NCBI GenBank assembly: GCA_017445115.1
Contig: JAFSUU010000021.1
Location: forward strand, 1 to 64,000
DNA: 64,000 nucleotides
From: Clostridia bacterium
Lineage (GTDB): Bacteria > Bacillota_A > Clostridia > Oscillospirales > CAG-272
Reading direction: 5' to 3'
Positions 1 to 7,661 of this stretch are shown here, in pieces. Positions within the stretch are counted from its first letter, which is position 1. Every line of letters starts with the position of its first letter. The position numbers and the translations under genes are program-made. The notes under the pieces are model-generated. The model saw only the letters and a program-made list of their open reading frames with translations. It ran no database searches and was not told the origin of the DNA.

Positions 1-30
1 ACGGAGCCGTTTCTTTCCGTCTGCCCTAAC

Positions 31-59
31 ATTATATAGGAAGATAGTGTTTTTGTCAA
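31..59 (-). promoter_or_regulatory. sigma-A promoter pointing out of the window
   Basis: On the minus strand a perfect TTGACA (54-59) and a perfect TATAAT (31-36) are separated by 17 bp. Transcription would start near position 24 and run left, so the neighbouring gene or RNA to the left is divergent from the transketolase operon. Confidence 0.7.
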
Positions 60-115
60 TATATTTAGCGCAAAAAGTTATGATTCGCGCGCGGGTCAAA
101 AATGCTTTGTTGTCA

Positions 116-144
116 TTGACAAAGGAATAAAAATATATTAAAAT
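116..144 (+). promoter_or_regulatory. sigma-A promoter of the transketolase operon
   Basis: TTGACA at 116-121 and TAAAAT at 139-144 with a 17-bp spacer. The predicted start of transcription near 151 lies downstream of the TTG codon at 150, which argues that translation begins at the ATG at 207. Confidence 0.7.
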
Positions 145-206
145 ATAAGTTGGTGACTAAATCAATCCGTTTTCCCTGCGACACGGGGAAAGAAAGGTAT
201 TTTGAT

Positions 207-1028
207 ATGGATGAAAAAAGAATAGGCGAACTCAAAGAGATCGCAAGGAACGTGCGGATCGGCATCATTGACGCCGTTTATTCCGCGAAATCGGGCCATC
301 CGGGCGGATCGCTCTCTTCGGCGGACATTCTCACGTATTTGTATTTTGAGGAAATGAACATCGATCCGAAGGTTCCCGACGCTCCCGACCGCGACCGTTT
401 TGTTCTCTCGAAAGGACATATCTCCCCCGGACTTTATTCCGTACTCGCACACCGCGGATATTTCCCGGTGGAAGACCTTAAAACCTTCAGGCAGACTACG
501 AGCTATCTGCAGGGGCATCCCGATCTCAAGAAGACGCCGGGCGTCGATATGACGACGGGTTCTCTCGGTCAGGGCGTTTCCGCAGCTTGCGGAATGGCGC
601 TCGCAGCAAAGCTCGACAACTCGAGCCGCCGCGTCTGGGCTCTGATGGGCGACGGTGAGAGCGAAGAAGGCGAGGTTTGGGAGTCGGCAATGTTCGCCGC
701 TCACTATAAACTTGACAATCTGTGTTACATACTCGACTGGAACGGACTTCAGATAGACGGGCCGATCGCAGACGTCATGAACCCCACGCCGTACCGTGAA
801 AAATTCGAGGCTTTCGGCTGGAACGTACTCGAAGCCGACGCGCATGATTTTGAGTCCATCGACCGCGCGGTCAAGGCGGCAAAAGCATTCAAGGGCAAAC
901 CTTCCGTGATCATCGCAAAGAGTGTCAAGGGCAAGGGCGTTTCCTACATGGAAAACAACGTATCCTGGCACGGCGCCGCTCCGAACGAGGAGCAGTACAA
1001 TATCGCGATGGCTGATCTGAAAGCGTAA
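207..1028 (+). CDS. transketolase, N-terminal subunit
   Basis: This is the thiamine-diphosphate-binding half of a split transketolase, which exchanges two-carbon ketol units between sugar phosphates in the non-oxidative pentose phosphate pathway in the cytoplasm. The 273-residue product carries the substrate-site motif SGHPGGS (residues 29-35), KGHISPGLYS (about 70), TGSLGQG (about 112) and the GDG...N cofactor motif beginning GDGESEEGE (about 148). The ATG at 207 is chosen because it follows a GAAAGG ribosome site and because the promoter at 116-144 would not transcribe the upstream TTG. The next gene starts about 12 bases downstream and supplies the other half. The split arrangement is common in Clostridia. 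A transketolase-like paralogue acting on other sugars cannot be excluded. Confidence 0.93.
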   Translation: MDEKRIGELKEIARNVRIGIIDAVYSAKSGHPGGSLSSADILTYLYFEEMNIDPKVPDAPDRDRFVLSKGHISPGLYSVLAHRGYFPVEDLKTFRQTTSYLQGHPDLKKTPGVDMTTGSLGQGVSAACGMALAAKLDNSSRRVWALMGDGESEEGEVWESAMFAAHYKLDNLCYILDWNGLQIDGPIADVMNPTPYREKFEAFGWNVLEADAHDFESIDRAVKAAKAFKGKPSVIIAKSVKGKGVSYMENNVSWHGAAPNEEQYNIAMADLKA

Positions 1029-1041
1029 GGAGGAGCAGATG

Positions 1042-1980
1042 ATGGCAGACAAAATTGCTACCCGTCAATCGTACGGCGAAGCTCTCGCAGAGCTCGGCAA
1101 CAAATATGAAAATCTCGTGGTTCTCGACGCGGACCTCGCGGCGGCTACGAAAACAGGTATATTCAAGAAAGCTCATCCGGACAGATTTTTCGACTGCGGT
1201 ATCGCGGAAAACAATATGATTGGCGTTGCGGCGGGCCTTGCGCTTTCGGGCAAGATCCCTTTTGCAAGTTCTTTCGCTATGTTTGCCGCGGGCAGAAGCT
1301 TTGAGCAGGTCAGAAACTCCATCGGCTATCCTCACCTCAACGTGAAGATCGGAGCGACTCACGGCGGCATCACCGTCGGCGAGGACGGCGCGACTCACCA
1401 GTGCTGCGAGGATTTCGCGCTTATGAGAGTTATTCCCGGTATGACGGTCATCTCTCCCGCCGACGACGTTGAAGCGCGTCAGGTCGTGGAAGCGGCGATC
1501 AAGTACAAAGGTCCGGTTTATATGAGATTCGGCAGAATGGCGGTTCCGAACGTCTCCCCCGAGGGATATAAGTTCGAGATCGGCAAGGGCTGTCTTCTCA
1601 AAGACGGCAAAGACGTAGTGATAATTGCTAACGGTGTTGAAGTTTCCGAAGCGTTTGAGGCCGCAAAGATACTCGCCGGAGAAGGGATCGACGCCGCGGT
1701 CGTCAACATGGCGACGATCAAACCGCTCGACGAGGAGCTCGTCGTCAGAATGGCAAAGCAGACCGGCGCCGTCGTCACCGCCGAGGAGCACTCCGTGATC
1801 GGAGGCCTCGGGGGAGCCGTATCCGAGTGTCTTGCGGAAAACTTCCCGGTCCCGGTAAAGCGCGTCGGCGTGCTCGACACGTTCGGCAGATCAGGTCCCG
1901 CGAAGGAACTTCTTTCCTACTTCAAGCTCGACGCTTCGTCGATCGCGGAGAAGGCGAGAGAAGCGGTAAATTCCAAATAA
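1042..1980 (+). CDS. transketolase, C-terminal subunit
   Basis: This is the pyrimidine-binding and C-terminal half of the split transketolase; it pairs with the upstream subunit to form the active site at the subunit interface. Visible motifs are DADLAAATKT (about 30), FDCGIAENNMIG (about 50) with the glutamate that activates the thiamine ring, and EDGATHQ (about 115). The C-terminal transketolase domain covers about residues 180-312. An AAGGAGGAG ribosome site (1027-1035) gives 6-base spacing to the ATG at 1042; the ATG three bases earlier is possible. The gene is co-transcribed with the N-terminal subunit and is followed directly by a terminator, so the two genes form a closed operon. Confidence 0.93.
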   Translation: MADKIATRQSYGEALAELGNKYENLVVLDADLAAATKTGIFKKAHPDRFFDCGIAENNMIGVAAGLALSGKIPFASSFAMFAAGRSFEQVRNSIGYPHLNVKIGATHGGITVGEDGATHQCCEDFALMRVIPGMTVISPADDVEARQVVEAAIKYKGPVYMRFGRMAVPNVSPEGYKFEIGKGCLLKDGKDVVIIANGVEVSEAFEAAKILAGEGIDAAVVNMATIKPLDEELVVRMAKQTGAVVTAEEHSVIGGLGGAVSECLAENFPVPVKRVGVLDTFGRSGPAKELLSYFKLDASSIAEKAREAVNSK

Positions 1981-1988
1981 TGATAATC

Positions 1989-2014
1989 GCCCGCCGTACG
2001 GCGGGCAATTTTTT
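1989..2014 (+). terminator. rho-independent terminator of the transketolase operon
   Basis: An uninterrupted 9-bp palindromic stem, GCCCGCCGT/ACGGCGGGC (1989-2006), is followed by AATTTTTT. Confidence 0.85.
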
Positions 2015-2144
2015 GGTACGATCCCGCGGCGCAGTTCTCAATATGAGTATGAAAAAATATATTTGTTTCTATTTGAGCATAATATCGGCATTTTTCATAT
2101 CATCATTTATAATAGTTTTGATAGATAATTGAAAAAGGGAAGGA

Positions 2145-2480
2145 GTGATTTCAACGTCTTTTGGTGAAAAGCTCAAGATCGTTCTTGCCGAAAACAAGGT
2201 CACACAGAAAGATCTTGCGAAAAAACTCAATATAGCGCCCACCACTCTGAACGGATACATAAGCGATAAACGCGAACCGGATCTCGAGACGCTGAAAAAG
2301 ATCGCGCTGTCACTCGGAGTTACGACGGATTATCTCCTCGAATGCGAGGATGAGGGGATAAATCTGAACGCAAAGGAAATGGCGCTTGTATGGCAGCTTC
2401 GTAAATTGACACCTTCACAGAGAGACGTCGTTGTAGAACTTCTCGGAGTAATGACAAAAAAGAACAAATCGCAAAACTGA
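2145..2480 (+). CDS. XRE-family helix-turn-helix regulator
   Basis: A 111-residue protein with an N-terminal lambda-repressor-like helix-turn-helix at about residues 17-70; the recognition region includes QKDLAKKLNIAPTTLNGY and the following LETLKKIALSLGVTTDYLL is typical of the Xre family. The C-terminal 30 residues are charged and may dimerise. No effector domain is visible, so its target is unknown; autoregulation is usual for the family. The start is uncertain: GTG at 2145 directly abuts the best Shine-Dalgarno (AAGGAG, 2140-2145) but has an AAGGGA 4 bases upstream, and no ATG is available at better spacing. A TATAAT at 2108-2113 may be its -10 box, but I see no good -35. It stands alone, between two terminators. 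Confidence 0.8.
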   Translation: MISTSFGEKLKIVLAENKVTQKDLAKKLNIAPTTLNGYISDKREPDLETLKKIALSLGVTTDYLLECEDEGINLNAKEMALVWQLRKLTPSQRDVVVELLGVMTKKNKSQN

Positions 2481-2505
2481 AGCGCCGCAATTTGCGGCGC
2501 TTTTT
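2481..2505 (+). terminator. terminator after the XRE regulator
   Basis: Stem AGCGCCGCA/TGCGGCGCT with loop ATT, then a T-run. It begins at the base after the stop codon. Confidence 0.85.
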
Positions 2506-2517
2506 CAATCTGCGGTG

Positions 2518-2546
2518 TTGAAACGGTACGAAAAAAGTGGTAGAAT
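2518..2546 (+). promoter_or_regulatory. extended -10 sigma-A promoter of the HAD gene
   Basis: TTGAAA at 2518-2523, a 17-bp spacer and TAGAAT at 2541-2546, preceded by TGG (TGn extension). Confidence 0.65.
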
Positions 2547-2573
2547 ATAGTTGAAAACTGCGGAGGTGCAATT

Positions 2574-3428
2574 ATGAAAAAGAGACCGATCGTCGCGTTT
2601 ATGTATGATTTTGACCGCACACTGTCGCCGAAGGATATGCAGGAGTACGCGTTCATACCCGGACTCGGGATGGATGCCGGGGAGTTCTGGAAAGAGTGTA
2701 CGAAGACCGCGGAGCGTCACAGAATGGATCCGATCCTTTCATATATGTATAATATGCTTGAAAAATCGGAGGGAAAACAACTTGTGACGAGAGATTCTCT
2801 GACTGCTCTCGGGAAAAAGGTGAAACTTTTTGAGGGCGTAGCGACCTGGTTCTCAAGGGTGAACGAGTACGCGTCGTCGCTCGGGCTTGAGCCGGAACAC
2901 TACATCATCTCGTCCGGTCTTAAGGAGATAATCGAAGGAACGTCTATCGCGGGCGAGTTCAAGGAGATATACGCCGCGTCGTTCTGTTACAACGAAAAGG
3001 GAGTGCCGTTCTGGCCGGCTGTCGCCGTGAACTACACGAGCAAGACTCAGTTTCTTTACAGGATAAACAAAGGCATTCTCGATACGACGGAAAACCGCGA
3101 GGTAAACGAATTTATGCCTGAGGACCGGCGCCGCGTTCCGTTCAGGAATATGATCTACATAGGCGACGGGATGACTGACGTGCCGTCGATGAAGCTTACG
3201 AAGGTGAACGGCGGGCATTCGATCGCGGTATATCAGAAAGATCGCGCCGAGGCGGACAGGATGCTTCTCGACGGAAGGATCGATTACGTCGTAAAGGCGG
3301 ACTATTCGAAGGGCGGCGAGCTTGAAAAGGCGGTGTTCGGGATAGTAGACGAGATAGCGTCCCGTTCAAAAGCTCTCGTACGGCATTTCGCTCACGTTGA
3401 GAGAGCAGAAAAGGAACTGAACAAATAA
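2574..3428 (+). CDS. HAD-superfamily phosphatase (phosphoserine-phosphatase-like)
   Basis: A 284-residue cytoplasmic hydrolase of the haloacid dehalogenase superfamily. The nucleophile motif is DFDRTLSP (about residues 12-19, DxDxT with the first Asp as nucleophile), a Ser in the SSGLK segment (about 109) is the likely motif II, and GDGMTDVPS (about 194) is motif IV. The helical segment between motifs I and II fits a C1-type cap. The closest recognisable group is the phosphoserine phosphatase-like branch, but the substrate cannot be read from the sequence. The gene is monocistronic, with its own promoter (2518-2546) and a terminator that may also serve an RNA transcribed from the opposite strand. 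Confidence 0.8.
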   Translation: MKKRPIVAFMYDFDRTLSPKDMQEYAFIPGLGMDAGEFWKECTKTAERHRMDPILSYMYNMLEKSEGKQLVTRDSLTALGKKVKLFEGVATWFSRVNEYASSLGLEPEHYIISSGLKEIIEGTSIAGEFKEIYAASFCYNEKGVPFWPAVAVNYTSKTQFLYRINKGILDTTENREVNEFMPEDRRRVPFRNMIYIGDGMTDVPSMKLTKVNGGHSIAVYQKDRAEADRMLLDGRIDYVVKADYSKGGELEKAVFGIVDEIASRSKALVRHFAHVERAEKELNK

Positions 3429-3450
3429 CGCAATATCATAAGACAACGAA

Positions 3451-3482
3451 AAAAAGCGCTCACCGCAAAGAGCGCTTTTTTC
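3451..3482. terminator. bidirectional terminator
   Basis: AAAAAGCGCTC, an 8-base loop and GAGCGCTTTTTT: the A-run on one side and the T-run on the other let it work in both directions, ending the HAD gene on the plus strand and the candidate RNA on the minus strand. Confidence 0.8.
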
Positions 3483-3709
3483 GTCTAAAATTATCAGTCG
3501 TTGGCTTACTGCGTTTCCCGAGCACCCCCCGGAGCTCTTTGCGAAGGGAGATACGCTATAGCCCATGGCAAAACCGCTGAAAAATTCCTTTTGGTCTTCG
3601 CGGCGTCACCACTGCCGCTCCGAACCGGAAAACATAAAGTTAAAATGACAAAACCTTATGCTAATTCGGAACCGCGCCGCCTCCGCAGCGCGCCCTGTTC
3701 CTTACGCTT
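3451..3709 (-). ncRNA. candidate structured RNA of unknown family
   Basis: Between the HAD gene and the FAD oxidoreductase lie about 390 bases without a convincing gene. Read on the minus strand, a TACAAT -10 box (3712-3717) with a weak TTTACA 20 bp upstream is followed by about 250 bases ending at the bidirectional terminator. The transcript can fold: GGC...GCC and CTGCG...CGCAG bring its ends together, and GCGGCG/CGCCGC, CCGAA/TTCGG and CATAA/TTATG stack into a long irregular arm. I could not match it to RNase P RNA, tmRNA, SRP RNA or any riboswitch core. The 91-residue plus-strand reading frame here (3501-3776) lacks a ribosome site. A second 6S-like RNA is one possibility, not shown. Confidence 0.4.
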
Positions 3710-3818
3710 ATATTGTACAGCACAAATAAGACTAAACTGTAAATCAATGATAAATATTGTGGACGAATATATTTAAAAAATTTAGTCAATAATTCGTCTA
3801 AAAAATTACGGAGAAGTT

Positions 3819-5234
3819 ATGAAAAATGTAATTCTGATAGGCGGAGGAGTCGCCGGGCTCACGGCGGGGATCTATATCGCGGACTCCGGAGCCCGGTGTG
3901 TGCTGATAGAAAAGAACGAAAACGGCGCCGGCGCGCTTTGCGGCTGGAGACGCGAAGGATTTGAGATCGACGGCTGTCTTCACTGGCTGACGGGGACTAA
4001 AAAAGGAACGGAGCTTTACGGTATCTGGCGGAAAACCGGGATGCTCGACGGAGAGGTCGTCAGAACGGACGCTTTCTTTTCGTCGGAGGAGGACGGGAAG
4101 CGCGTGACTTTTTACCGCGATGCGAAAAAGACGGAAGAGGAGCTCTCTTCGTTATGCCCGGACGATGCGGCGGAGATCAAAAAAATGTTTCGCGCGATAA
4201 AAGCCGCGTCCTCATTATCCGAAACGGAGGAAGAGCCGCTCGGAAAAGCGGAGTGCGTGCTCGCCCTCGCGCCCTTTGCGCTTCTCTCGGCGGGAGAAGT
4301 CGCGGAACGATTCAAAAGCTCCGTCTTAAAGCGAGCGATCTGCGATCTTACGGGGGAATACTATTCGTCCCTCGGATTTATCTTCGCATACGCGGCGTAT
4401 TCGAGCGGCAACGGTTTTCTGCCGCGCGGCGGTTCTCGCGGCGCGTCGTCGAGGATGATAGAAAAGTATAAAAGTCTTGGCGGAGAATATATTTCCGGCA
4501 AGAGCGCGGTGAAGGTCGAGCGGCTCGGCGGCGAGTTTACGGTGACGCTCTCCGACGGGAGCGTTGTGACGGGCGACTCCTTGATCTGTTGCACCGATCC
4601 TGTAAAATCTGTCATGTCTCTTTTCGGCGCGGAATATCTGCCGCAGCGATATATGAAAAAGATGGTACACAAGGAGAAATATCCGCTGTTTTCGAGCGTT
4701 CATTTTGCATTTTCAGCGAAGCGCGGCGACGTTCCGTTCCGTGGAACGCTGTTTGTTCCGTGCCGCCGTCACGAAGTCGGCAGCGTAAACCGGGACAGAC
4801 TGATGCTTCGGGAGTTTTCTCACGAACCGTCCTTTGCACCGGAAGGAATGAGCGTGATACAGACGATGGCTTTTACAGACGAGACGAAGAGCAGAGAGTG
4901 GATGAAGCTCTCCGCCGACAGGGAGGCGTACCGCGAAGCGAAAAGCGCCGCGGCAAACGAGGTGAAAGCGCGTATCGCGGAGAGATTTCCGTCGCTTTCG
5001 GGCGCCGAACTCATCGACTCCTGGACGCCTGCGACTTACTCGCGATATCTCGGCTCGGTCTGCGGTTCGTATATGTCTTTCGCGCTGACTCCGGCAACCG
5101 CGCCCGCCGCTTTTCCGACGAGACTTCGCGGGCTTGACGGGGTGTACTTCGCGTCAGGATGGACAAGATCGCCCGGAGGAGTTCCGAACGCTGCGCTTGC
5201 GGGACGAAACGCGGCATCCGCGGTACTCGGATAA
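3819..5234 (+). CDS. FAD-dependent oxidoreductase, CrtI/phytoene-desaturase-like
   Basis: A 471-residue flavoprotein. The N-terminal dinucleotide-binding motif is GGGVAGLTAGIYIAD (residues 8-22), followed by the acidic ribose-binding end of strand 2 (VLIEKNENGAGA). The C-terminal FAD contact is GLDGVYFASGWTRSPGGVPNAA split over about residues 440-462. This layout is that of the NAD(P)/FAD-dependent oxidoreductases related to phytoene desaturase and amine oxidase. No carotenoid synthesis genes are nearby, so carotenoid chemistry is not supported; the substrate is unknown. A GGAGAAG ribosome site precedes the ATG. It stands alone between the candidate RNA and the M42 operon promoter. Confidence 0.8.
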   Translation: MKNVILIGGGVAGLTAGIYIADSGARCVLIEKNENGAGALCGWRREGFEIDGCLHWLTGTKKGTELYGIWRKTGMLDGEVVRTDAFFSSEEDGKRVTFYRDAKKTEEELSSLCPDDAAEIKKMFRAIKAASSLSETEEEPLGKAECVLALAPFALLSAGEVAERFKSSVLKRAICDLTGEYYSSLGFIFAYAAYSSGNGFLPRGGSRGASSRMIEKYKSLGGEYISGKSAVKVERLGGEFTVTLSDGSVVTGDSLICCTDPVKSVMSLFGAEYLPQRYMKKMVHKEKYPLFSSVHFAFSAKRGDVPFRGTLFVPCRRHEVGSVNRDRLMLREFSHEPSFAPEGMSVIQTMAFTDETKSREWMKLSADREAYREAKSAAANEVKARIAERFPSLSGAELIDSWTPATYSRYLGSVCGSYMSFALTPATAPAAFPTRLRGLDGVYFASGWTRSPGGVPNAALAGRNAASAVLG

Positions 5235-5265
5235 ACGAGATTTTTCATTATTATATTGCAAAATA

Positions 5266-5294
5266 TTGCTTTACACCTCCGTTTTTGATATACT
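5266..5294 (+). promoter_or_regulatory. sigma-A promoter of the M42/NAD operon
   Basis: TTGCTT at 5266-5271, a 17-bp spacer and TATACT at 5289-5294, 28 bases before the first ATG of the operon. Confidence 0.6.
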
Positions 5295-5321
5295 TGAAAT
5301 ATAAGAGACGGAGGTGTGACT

Positions 5322-6359
5322 ATGGATAAGGTTTTTTTATACGATCTTTTGAAGACGGGAAGCGTTTCGGGAAACGAAACCGCGATCGAACGTAAGATCT
5401 ATGATTATATGAAGGACAAGGTCGACGGCGTCGAAGTCGACGAGCTTGGAAACGTCACGGCGCACGTAAACGCGGCGTCTCCTTTCAGAGTGCTTCTCAC
5501 AGGTCACGCCGACGAGATAGGGCTTATGGTGAGCGCCATAACGGAGTCGGGCTTTTTAAAAGTCGCTGATATGGGTGGGGTCTTTTTAAATCAGTATCCC
5601 GGGCATAAAGTCAGGATCTACACCGAGCGCGGGGTGGTTTACGGCGCTGTCGTCAACTCGGAAGAGCTTGCCAAAAAAGCGGAGATAGAAGCGACGGAGC
5701 TTTCGATTGATATCGGAGCGTCGTCGAAAGAAGAAGCGGAAAGCGTCGTTTCGCTCGGCGACACCGTGACTGTTGATACCGACGTCAGAGAACTTGTCGG
5801 CGGAAGGATCACAGGACGCGCGCTCGACGACAGACTCGGCGCCGCGATAGTTATGGAAGCCGCCGCGAAGGCGGAGGAGCGCGGAGCGTCCGTCGGAGTT
5901 TTCGCCGCCGCGACGACCGGCGAGGAAACGACGATGAACGGCGCGTATTTCACAGCGTCGAGAGTAAAACCGAATATCGCGATCGCGGTCGACGTGACGT
6001 ATGCGACCGACTGCCCCGGTACCGATATCGCCGAGACGGGAGACGTCAGACTCGGGGGAGGTCCCGTGCTCTGCAACAATCCGTCCGTACATAAAAAAGT
6101 GAACCGTTTGCTTTGCGACGCGGCAAAGAGAGCGGGCGTCAAGGTCCAGTTCGAGGCGGCGAAAGGTAGGACCGGAACTGACGGCGACGTCATGCACAAG
6201 ACCGGACAGGGCGTTCCTTTCGCGCTCGTGTCGATACCGCTGCGCTATATGCACAGCCCCGCGGAATGCGCCGCTATGTCGGACGTCGAGGGGTGTGTAG
6301 AGCTCCTTGCGGAATTTCTCTGTTCTCTTTCCGAGGACACGGATCTGAGGCCTTTTTGA
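5322..6359 (+). CDS. M42-family metallo-aminopeptidase
   Basis: A 345-residue cytoplasmic peptidase of family M42 (the PepA/FrvX/YsdC group, also annotated as glutamyl aminopeptidase or endoglucanase). It removes N-terminal residues from peptides using two divalent metals, usually within a large tetrahedral oligomer. The metal ligands and catalytic residues are visible in order: TGHADEIG (about 65), ALDDRLGAA (about 167), TTGEET (about 199, catalytic Glu), VDVTYATD (about 222) and MHSPAEC (about 308). The ATG at 5322 follows GGAGGTG at ideal spacing; the GTG two codons earlier overlaps that site. The stop is followed immediately by the NAD synthetase ATG (1 base between), so the genes are translationally close. 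The link between peptidase and NAD synthesis is unexplained. Confidence 0.9.
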   Translation: MDKVFLYDLLKTGSVSGNETAIERKIYDYMKDKVDGVEVDELGNVTAHVNAASPFRVLLTGHADEIGLMVSAITESGFLKVADMGGVFLNQYPGHKVRIYTERGVVYGAVVNSEELAKKAEIEATELSIDIGASSKEEAESVVSLGDTVTVDTDVRELVGGRITGRALDDRLGAAIVMEAAAKAEERGASVGVFAAATTGEETTMNGAYFTASRVKPNIAIAVDVTYATDCPGTDIAETGDVRLGGGPVLCNNPSVHKKVNRLLCDAAKRAGVKVQFEAAKGRTGTDGDVMHKTGQGVPFALVSIPLRYMHSPAECAAMSDVEGCVELLAEFLCSLSEDTDLRPF

Positions 6360-6360
6360 A

Positions 6361-7125
6361 ATGAAAAAGATTGAATTTGACGCTGAAAAAGTTAAGCGGG
6401 AAGCGATCCTTTGGATCAGAGATTTTTTTGAGAAGAACGGCAAAGACTGCGTCGCCGTCGTCGGTATTTCCGGCGGCAAGGACAGCTCGGTAGTTGCCGC
6501 GCTCTGCGCCGAGGCGCTCGGAAAAGAGCGAGTCATCGGCGTACTCATGCCCTGCGGTGAGCAGAGTGATATCGATTATGCAAAACTTCTCGTCACACAT
6601 CTCGGCATAAAGCATTACATTATTAATATAAAAGACGCCGTCGAAGGTGTCAGACGGAGTATTCCTTTCGAGCTCAGCCGTCAGAGCGAGATAAATCTTC
6701 CGGCAAGAGTCAGAATGGCGACGCTGTACGCCGTCTCGCAGAGTCACAACGGCAGAGTGGCAAACACCTGCAATCTGTCGGAAGACTACGTGGGGTATTC
6801 CACCCGTTACGGCGACGCGGCAGGGGACTTTTCTCCGTGCTCTCATCTGACGGTAGATGAGGTGAAAAAGGTGGGACGCGCGCTCGGTCTTCCCGAGGCG
6901 TTGATAGAAAAGGCTCCGTCCGACGGACTGACCGGAAAGACGGACGAGGACAATCTCGGTTTCACTTACGCCGAGCTCGACAGATATATCAGGACCGGAG
7001 AAATTGACGACGCGGAAAAGAAGCGGCAGATCGACAGACGTCACGCGGGAAATCTGTTCAAGCTTCTTCCAATGCCGTCGTTCGATCCCGGCTTTGAGGT
7101 GACAGGTGATGGAAAACAAATTTAA
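6361..7125 (+). CDS. nadE: NAD(+) synthetase, ammonia-dependent type
   Basis: A 254-residue enzyme that amidates nicotinic acid adenine dinucleotide to NAD with ATP, the last step of NAD synthesis. The PP-loop SGGKDSS (about 37-43) binds ATP pyrophosphate; SEDYVGYSTRYGDAAGD (about 140) and SDGLTGKTDEDNLGF (about 181) are conserved NadE segments. There is no N-terminal nitrilase-type glutaminase domain, so ammonia must be free or supplied by another protein. It overlaps the adenylyltransferase gene downstream by 17 bases, and the two act in consecutive steps, which supports both calls. Confidence 0.93.
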   Translation: MKKIEFDAEKVKREAILWIRDFFEKNGKDCVAVVGISGGKDSSVVAALCAEALGKERVIGVLMPCGEQSDIDYAKLLVTHLGIKHYIINIKDAVEGVRRSIPFELSRQSEINLPARVRMATLYAVSQSHNGRVANTCNLSEDYVGYSTRYGDAAGDFSPCSHLTVDEVKKVGRALGLPEALIEKAPSDGLTGKTDEDNLGFTYAELDRYIRTGEIDDAEKKRQIDRRHAGNLFKLLPMPSFDPGFEVTGDGKQI

Positions 7126-7660
7126 GCTCGGTGTCATCGTGGGCAGATTTCAGGGGCTCCACGAGGGACACGAAACGGTGATCGACGCGGCGACAGCGAT
7201 CTGCGACATCGTCGGGATATTCATCGGCTCGTCGCAGGAATCGGGAACGGCGAACAATCCGTTCTCATACGAGACGCGGCGCGGAATGATCGAGCGCGTT
7301 TACGGCGAAAAAGTTAAAATATTCCCGCTTCCCGACATCGGCGTCGGAAACTGCGCCGAATGGGGCGAGTACGTTCTCGACAACGTCGTGAAATACTTCG
7401 GAGCGCTCCCGGACGTTCTTATCTCCGGCAGAGAGGAGCGCCGCGCAGACTGGCTTGAAGGTCCGCGCGGAAAGTTCGTCGCGGAGCTTTACGTGCCGAA
7501 AAAGATAGACATTTCCGCGACCAGAATGAGACAGTATTTCATCGACGACGACGAGACGACGTGGAAGTCGTTCACGAATCCTGTGCTGTGGGATATGTAT
7601 TCGTCTCTTCGCGAAGAGGTTGCGTCGTCGAAAGACAATCTTGAAACTATGAGTGTGTAG
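7109..7660 (+). CDS. NMN/NaMN adenylyltransferase, NadM-type
   Basis: A 183-residue nucleotidyltransferase of the HIGH superfamily. GRFQGLHEGHETVI (about 11-24) carries the H-x-G-H signature and ISATRMRQY (about 132) is the ISxTxxR signature that closes the ATP site. The compact form resembles archaeal NadM and the N-terminal domain of NadR rather than bacterial NadD. It would form the dinucleotide from mononucleotide and ATP, giving the substrate of NadE upstream. The ATG at 7109 follows GAGGT (7096-7100) inside the nadE reading frame. Preference for nicotinamide or nicotinic acid mononucleotide cannot be read from the sequence. Confidence 0.82.
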   Translation: MENKFKLGVIVGRFQGLHEGHETVIDAATAICDIVGIFIGSSQESGTANNPFSYETRRGMIERVYGEKVKIFPLPDIGVGNCAEWGEYVLDNVVKYFGALPDVLISGREERRADWLEGPRGKFVAELYVPKKIDISATRMRQYFIDDDETTWKSFTNPVLWDMYSSLREEVASSKDNLETMSV

Positions 7661-7661
7661 C

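Noticed and set aside
150..206. Longer N-terminus for the transketolase subunit from the TTG at 150
   Set aside because: The promoter at 116-144 would start transcription at about 151, and the extra residues do not resemble transketolase.
162..1052. 296-codon minus-strand frame opposite the transketolase subunit
   Set aside because: Antisense shadow of a gene with clear TPP motifs.
3501..3776. 91-codon plus-strand reading frame between the HAD gene and the FAD oxidoreductase
   Set aside because: No ribosome site, unusual composition, and it overlaps the better supported structured-RNA candidate on the other strand.
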